Source: CAZWZG01 sp964638245
GTDB taxonomy: Bacteria > Pseudomonadota > Alphaproteobacteria > Rhodobacterales > Rhodobacteraceae
Assembly: GCA_964638245.1 (NCBI GenBank)
Contig: CAZWZG010000146.1
Location: 1-7,904 of the forward strand
Direction of reading: 5' to 3'
DNA length: 7,904 nucleotides
This document shows positions 5,482-7,904 of the stretch, piece after piece. The position numbers and the translations under genes were made by a program. The notes beneath the pieces were generated by a model. It had not been told where the DNA came from. It was given only the letters and a program-made list of their open reading frames with translations, and searched no databases. Every line of letters starts with the position of its first letter. Position 1 is the stretch's first letter.

Positions 5482-5492
5482 ATGGGTCATAA
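5313..5492 (+). CDS. Possible 59-residue small protein (doubtful)
   Basis: An open frame of 59 codons starts at ATG 5313 with GGAG (5300–5303) 9 nt upstream, and ends at TAA 5490–5492. It therefore overlaps the start of the immunity-like gene by 11 bp, a layout typical of coupled genes. The product begins MHDRAPILRN and ends VEEQVEAVKSAYGS; I recognise no family, signal peptide or membrane segment. The tail is helix-like and charged. Against it: codon use is not distinctive, the frame contains the ATTCTG repeats, and an open frame this short can arise by chance. It could also be the remnant 3' end of a lost upstream gene, but a stop at 5289 closes the frame to the left. Confidence 0.2.
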   Translation: MHDRAPILRNSALEGHQQFRCNSVRLSALHASQTLEGKDNRMSYCVEEQVEAVKSAYGS

Positions 5493-5880
5493 TCGTAAGC
5501 TACTACTAAGCGGCGCTGCGTTTACTCCAGCGCGACCGAACAGGTATTCAATTACTGTAGGTGGAGAGGTCCGGGACGAGCTTGAAGCAATCCTGGAGGG
5601 ATCTGGCTTCTTTGCCCATGCCAGCTTCAAAACAATCGCAGTCTCACTGCGCTATGGCAGCACGTTTGCCAAGGAACCAAAGTTTTTTCCGGGCGGCCCT
5701 CAAGGCGAAAACCTTGAGTTGTCGATCGAAATGGATGCGGAAACCTTAAAGGATGCTAGTCGCGACGAGCTCAAAAGACTGTTAACCTTGGGTACGTTGG
5801 TAACGCTCATATTTGTCGGAAAGAAGTTTAGGCTTCCAATAGAGGAACTAGAGGCACGGCAACAATCGCTGCGTGTGTAG
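5482..5880 (+). CDS. Hypothetical protein, possibly Imm39-like immunity protein
   Basis: This 132-residue protein has no signal peptide or membrane span, and its predicted make-up is mixed alpha/beta. From memory, its pattern resembles polymorphic-toxin immunity proteins called Imm39: an N-terminal HNRKLLLSGAA, a central VSLRYG, LELSIEMDAETL, a helix with the pattern ASRDELKRLLTL, and a C-terminal GKKFRLPIEELEA. I could not check this, so the name is tentative. ATG at 5482 is the first start, since an in-frame TGA lies at 5470–5472; GAAGAG precedes it by 5 nt. GC is about 50% (hand count over 5521–5880), lower than its neighbours, and codons such as CTA, AGG, TTA and GTA are frequent, suggesting acquisition by transfer. 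No cognate toxin is visible; it stands alone between the dioxygenase operon and lysR, convergent with the latter at 93 bp. Confidence 0.7.
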   Translation: MGHNRKLLLSGAAFTPARPNRYSITVGGEVRDELEAILEGSGFFAHASFKTIAVSLRYGSTFAKEPKFFPGGPQGENLELSIEMDAETLKDASRDELKRLLTLGTLVTLIFVGKKFRLPIEELEARQQSLRV

Positions 5881-5973
5881 TCGCAGACTTATTGATCGAA
5901 CTGCCGCGCTAGACGGTAGAGTTTCAGTTAGTCAACACCGCGGACACTTGGTAGCTCACAAGCTCGCATCGCC

Positions 5974-6873
5974 TCAAGGATGCAACTCCTCCGCCAGACG
6001 ATCAAACACCAGCCGCACCCTACGGCTGGTCATTAAATCGCGATGTGCCACCAGCCAGACGGGGTACTCAATCGGCGCCATCTCCGGCAGGACCGGCTCG
6101 ACAAGCGGCTCGTCCTCTCCCACGCGTTCGGTCATCAAACCCGCGCCCATTCCCGCTTTGACCATTTGCCATTGCACCAACTGGTTTTCCGAGGTCAGCA
6201 CGAAGTTTTCCGGGCGTAGGGCAATGTCGCGGCCCGCGAGAAAGGTGATCATTTGTTCGGTCGCCTCCCATCCGATAAATTCCAGATGGCTGAGGTCCTC
6301 AAGCGTCTTCGGCCGCCCCACCCGATCCAGATATCGCGTCGCCGCGAAAAGCGTGCCGGTGTCATCATAAAGCTTCTTCGCAATTAGCTCTGGATCCTGC
6401 GGCCGCGTGTTCCGGATCGCGATATCCGCCTCCCGGCGGCGCAGGTCGCTGACCCGGTCCGAGGCGACGATGGAAATCTGCAACCCCGGATAGCTCGCCC
6501 GAAGCCCCGCCATGATCGGCGGCAAAAGAAAGCTTGAAAACACATCTGACGCCGAAATCGCAATCCGTCCCTCAATCGCCTGGCTCTGCCCCGTTGCCAC
6601 CAACGACATCCGGCTCGCCGCTGTCCCCATGGCGCGCGCATGCGCCAAGAGCTCGCGTCCTCCCGGCGTCAGGGTCAAACGGTTGCCCACCCGCTCAAAC
6701 AAGGCGAGCCCCAACTCCTCTTCGAGCGCGGTCACTTGCCGCCCCAAGGTCGGCTGCGCCATCTTCAACGCCCGCGCTGCACCCGACAGCGAACCTTCCT
6801 CTGCGGTGACCAGAAAGGCGCGCGCGCGGTTCCAGTCGAACTGTACGGAATTCCACTCCATGCAATTATGCAT
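5974..6873 (-). CDS. LysR-family transcriptional regulator
   Basis: This 299-residue protein is a LysR-type regulator. The N-terminal winged helix-turn-helix spans about residues 15–72: ARAFLVTAEEGSLSGAARAL, then AQPTLGRQVTALEEELG, then LFERVGNRLTLTPGG. The substrate-binding domain follows from about 95 (EGRIAISASDVFSSFLLPP) to the end, including DIAIRNTRPQDPEL and GMGAGLMTERVG. Length is typical of the family. Two starts are possible: ATG at 6873 (used here) and ATG at 6861, four codons later. Neither has a clear ribosome site, and the 14-bp palindrome at 6864–6877 covers the first. It is divergent from the MDR oxidoreductase gene, the usual arrangement for a LysR protein and its target, so it probably controls that gene and itself. 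The effector is unknown. Confidence 0.92.
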   Translation of the reverse strand: MHNCMEWNSVQFDWNRARAFLVTAEEGSLSGAARALKMAQPTLGRQVTALEEELGLALFERVGNRLTLTPGGRELLAHARAMGTAASRMSLVATGQSQAIEGRIAISASDVFSSFLLPPIMAGLRASYPGLQISIVASDRVSDLRRREADIAIRNTRPQDPELIAKKLYDDTGTLFAATRYLDRVGRPKTLEDLSHLEFIGWEATEQMITFLAGRDIALRPENFVLTSENQLVQWQMVKAGMGAGLMTERVGEDEPLVEPVLPEMAPIEYPVWLVAHRDLMTSRRVRLVFDRLAEELHP

Positions 6874-6877
6874 AATT
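6864..6877. promoter_or_regulatory. Perfect palindrome, candidate LysR operator
   Basis: AATTATGCATAATT is a perfect 14-bp palindrome. It overlaps the lysR start codon and faces the divergent oxidoreductase gene, whose ATG lies 71 bp away. Its dyad and AT-rich arms suit a LysR recognition site (T-N11-A type). It also places CATAAT, a –10-like hexamer, on both strands. That it is the operator is inference from position and symmetry. Confidence 0.45.
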
Positions 6878-6948
6878 AAATATCACATTCTGTCAATTCG
6901 CATGGATGGCTTAATGGCGTATCGATCTCTCCGAGAAGGAGACAAGAT

Positions 6949-7904
6949 ATGAAAGCCCTGACGTACACCCAATATGGCGGCCCAGACGTTGTTCGCATCA
7001 CCGACGTCACTATGCCCGAACCGCAGGACGGCGAAGTCCTGATCCGCGTCCACGCAAGCGCCGTTACCACGGGCGACTGGCGCCTGCGCGCCGCTGCCTT
7101 CCCGGGAGCCCTCGCTATCCCAGGCCGCCTGATGTTCGGCCTCCGCCGCCCCAAGAAGTCGCAACTTGGCACTGTCTTCGCCGGAACCGTCGAGGCGATC
7201 GGCGTAAATACGACCCGCTTCTACGTCGGCGATCGCGTCTACGGAATGTCCTTGGACGGGGGCGCCTCCGCCGAATACCTCGCGTTCGACGAAGCCGGTG
7301 CTATCGCGAAAATGCCCGAAACCCTCGACTTCGCCGAAGCCGCTGCACTGCCCTTCGGCGCCGTCTGCGCTCTCGTCTTTCTTACGGATTTTTCAAGCCT
7401 ACATGCTGGACAACGCGTCCTCGTCGTCGGCGCATCCGGAGGGGTCGGCACCTACGGCGTGCAGATCGCCAAGGCGATCGGCGCCCACGTGACCGGCGTG
7501 GCCAGCGGGTCGAACGCGGCCTTTGTGCGGTCCTTGGGCGCAGACGCATTCGTCGACTACCGTGTGACCGATATCGCAAAGCTGACGGACCGCTTCGACA
7601 TCATCTTCGACACGGTGGGCGCTCTCTCGACTCGGGCGGCACGCGGACTTCTCGAGAAAAACGGGCAGTTCCTACCACTGAACTTCGGCCTGCGAGAACT
7701 AGGCGCGGCGTTGCTAAACCCGCTCCGCTTAAAGAAAATCCGGATTGCCGTGAACGGCGACAAAGCCGAAGACCTTGAGCGTGTGAACACGATGATCAAA
7801 GCCGGCACGCTTCGTCCCGTCATCGACACGATCTATCCGCTGTCAGAGGCCCGCGCCGCTCACGCGCAGGTCGAAAGCCGGCACGCACGGGGCACGGTCG
7901 TCCT
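6949..7904 (+). CDS. MDR-superfamily NAD(P)-dependent oxidoreductase (3' end cut)
   Basis: This is a zinc-type alcohol dehydrogenase/quinone-oxidoreductase-like enzyme, of which 318 codons are visible. The N-terminal GroES-like domain begins MKALTYTQYGGPDVV and includes VLIRVHASAVTTGDWRLR (30–47), GTVFAGTVEAIG (74–85) and VGDRVYGM (93–100). The Rossmann fold carries VLVVGASGGVGTYGVQIAK (157–175), where GASGGVG is the nucleotide loop usual for NADPH-using quinone reductases. LGADAFVDY and FDIIFDTVG follow. The catalytic-zinc Cys/His set of true alcohol dehydrogenases and the structural-zinc cysteine cluster are absent, so a zinc-free reductase is likely. ATG at 6949 has AAGGAG 7 nt upstream. 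The last visible residues, ARGTVVL, are usually near the C terminus, so only a few codons should be missing. It is probably controlled by the divergent LysR protein. The substrate is unknown. Confidence 0.92.
   Translation, partial: MKALTYTQYGGPDVVRITDVTMPEPQDGEVLIRVHASAVTTGDWRLRAAAFPGALAIPGRLMFGLRRPKKSQLGTVFAGTVEAIGVNTTRFYVGDRVYGMSLDGGASAEYLAFDEAGAIAKMPETLDFAEAAALPFGAVCALVFLTDFSSLHAGQRVLVVGASGGVGTYGVQIAKAIGAHVTGVASGSNAAFVRSLGADAFVDYRVTDIAKLTDRFDIIFDTVGALSTRAARGLLEKNGQFLPLNFGLRELGAALLNPLRLKKIRIAVNGDKAEDLERVNTMIKAGTLRPVIDTIYPLSEARAAHAQVESRHARGTVV

Noticed and set aside
5881..5973. Terminator between the immunity-like gene and lysR
   Set aside because: Only 4–5 bp arms (CCGCG/CGCGG, AGCT/AGCT) without T-runs were found; not enough to call a terminator.
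5873..6370. 165-codon plus-strand frame antisense to lysR
   Set aside because: Serine/arginine-rich product typical of high-GC antisense frames, covering the conserved LysR effector domain.
6891..6896. TTGACA on the minus strand as –35 box of lysR
   Set aside because: The –10 at standard spacing would fall on the start codon, and the transcript would begin at or after both possible lysR starts; CATAAT is 20 nt away, too far.

Overview
The window looks like a chromosomal segment of an alphaproteobacterium, most likely a Rhodobacterales (Roseobacter-type) member. This is inferred from moderately high GC, the ftsK–lolA succession, an alphaproteobacterial style of hspQ and rluA, and strong purine-rich ribosome sites. 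No database search was possible, so product names rest on recognised motifs and remembered family sequences.

Left part (1–3077): the 3' end of ftsK (chromosome translocase) and lolA (lipoprotein chaperone) run rightward, separated by a hairpin whose T-tract lies on the opposite strand. Next come a leftward lipoprotein with a lysozyme-like transglycosylase fold, a rightward hspQ, and a leftward two-gene partner-switching pair: an RsbV/SpoIIAA-type STAS protein followed by an RsbW/SpoIIAB-type ATP-binding kinase. The layout is tight. lolA and the lipoprotein gene end 2 bp apart, and the ends of hspQ and the kinase gene overlap by 41 bp.

Middle (3078–5252): rluA (rRNA/tRNA pseudouridine synthase) runs rightward and shares a CTAG stop overlap with a leftward two-gene operon. 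That operon encodes a VOC-fold ring-cleaving dioxygenase (MhqO/MhqA-like) followed after one base by an alpha/beta hydrolase closely resembling MhqD. Together they look like a quinone/hydroquinone detoxification unit.

Right part (5253–7904): an AT-richer patch (about 50% GC by hand count over 5521–5880, against 60–70% in sampled flanking lines) carries an isolated small gene whose sequence recalls polymorphic-toxin immunity proteins (Imm39-like, from memory only). A possible 59-codon reading frame runs into its start. A leftward LysR regulator is then divergent from a rightward MDR-superfamily NAD(P)H oxidoreductase that is cut by the window end. A perfect 14-bp palindrome at the lysR start codon, facing the oxidoreductase gene, is a good candidate operator.

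No rRNA, tRNA, CRISPR array, transposase or phage gene was seen. No intergenic gap exceeds 300 bases. The least ordinary items are the orphan immunity-like gene with its upstream small frame, the MhqO–MhqD-like operon, the two-gene partner switch overlapping hspQ, and the reversed terminator after ftsK.
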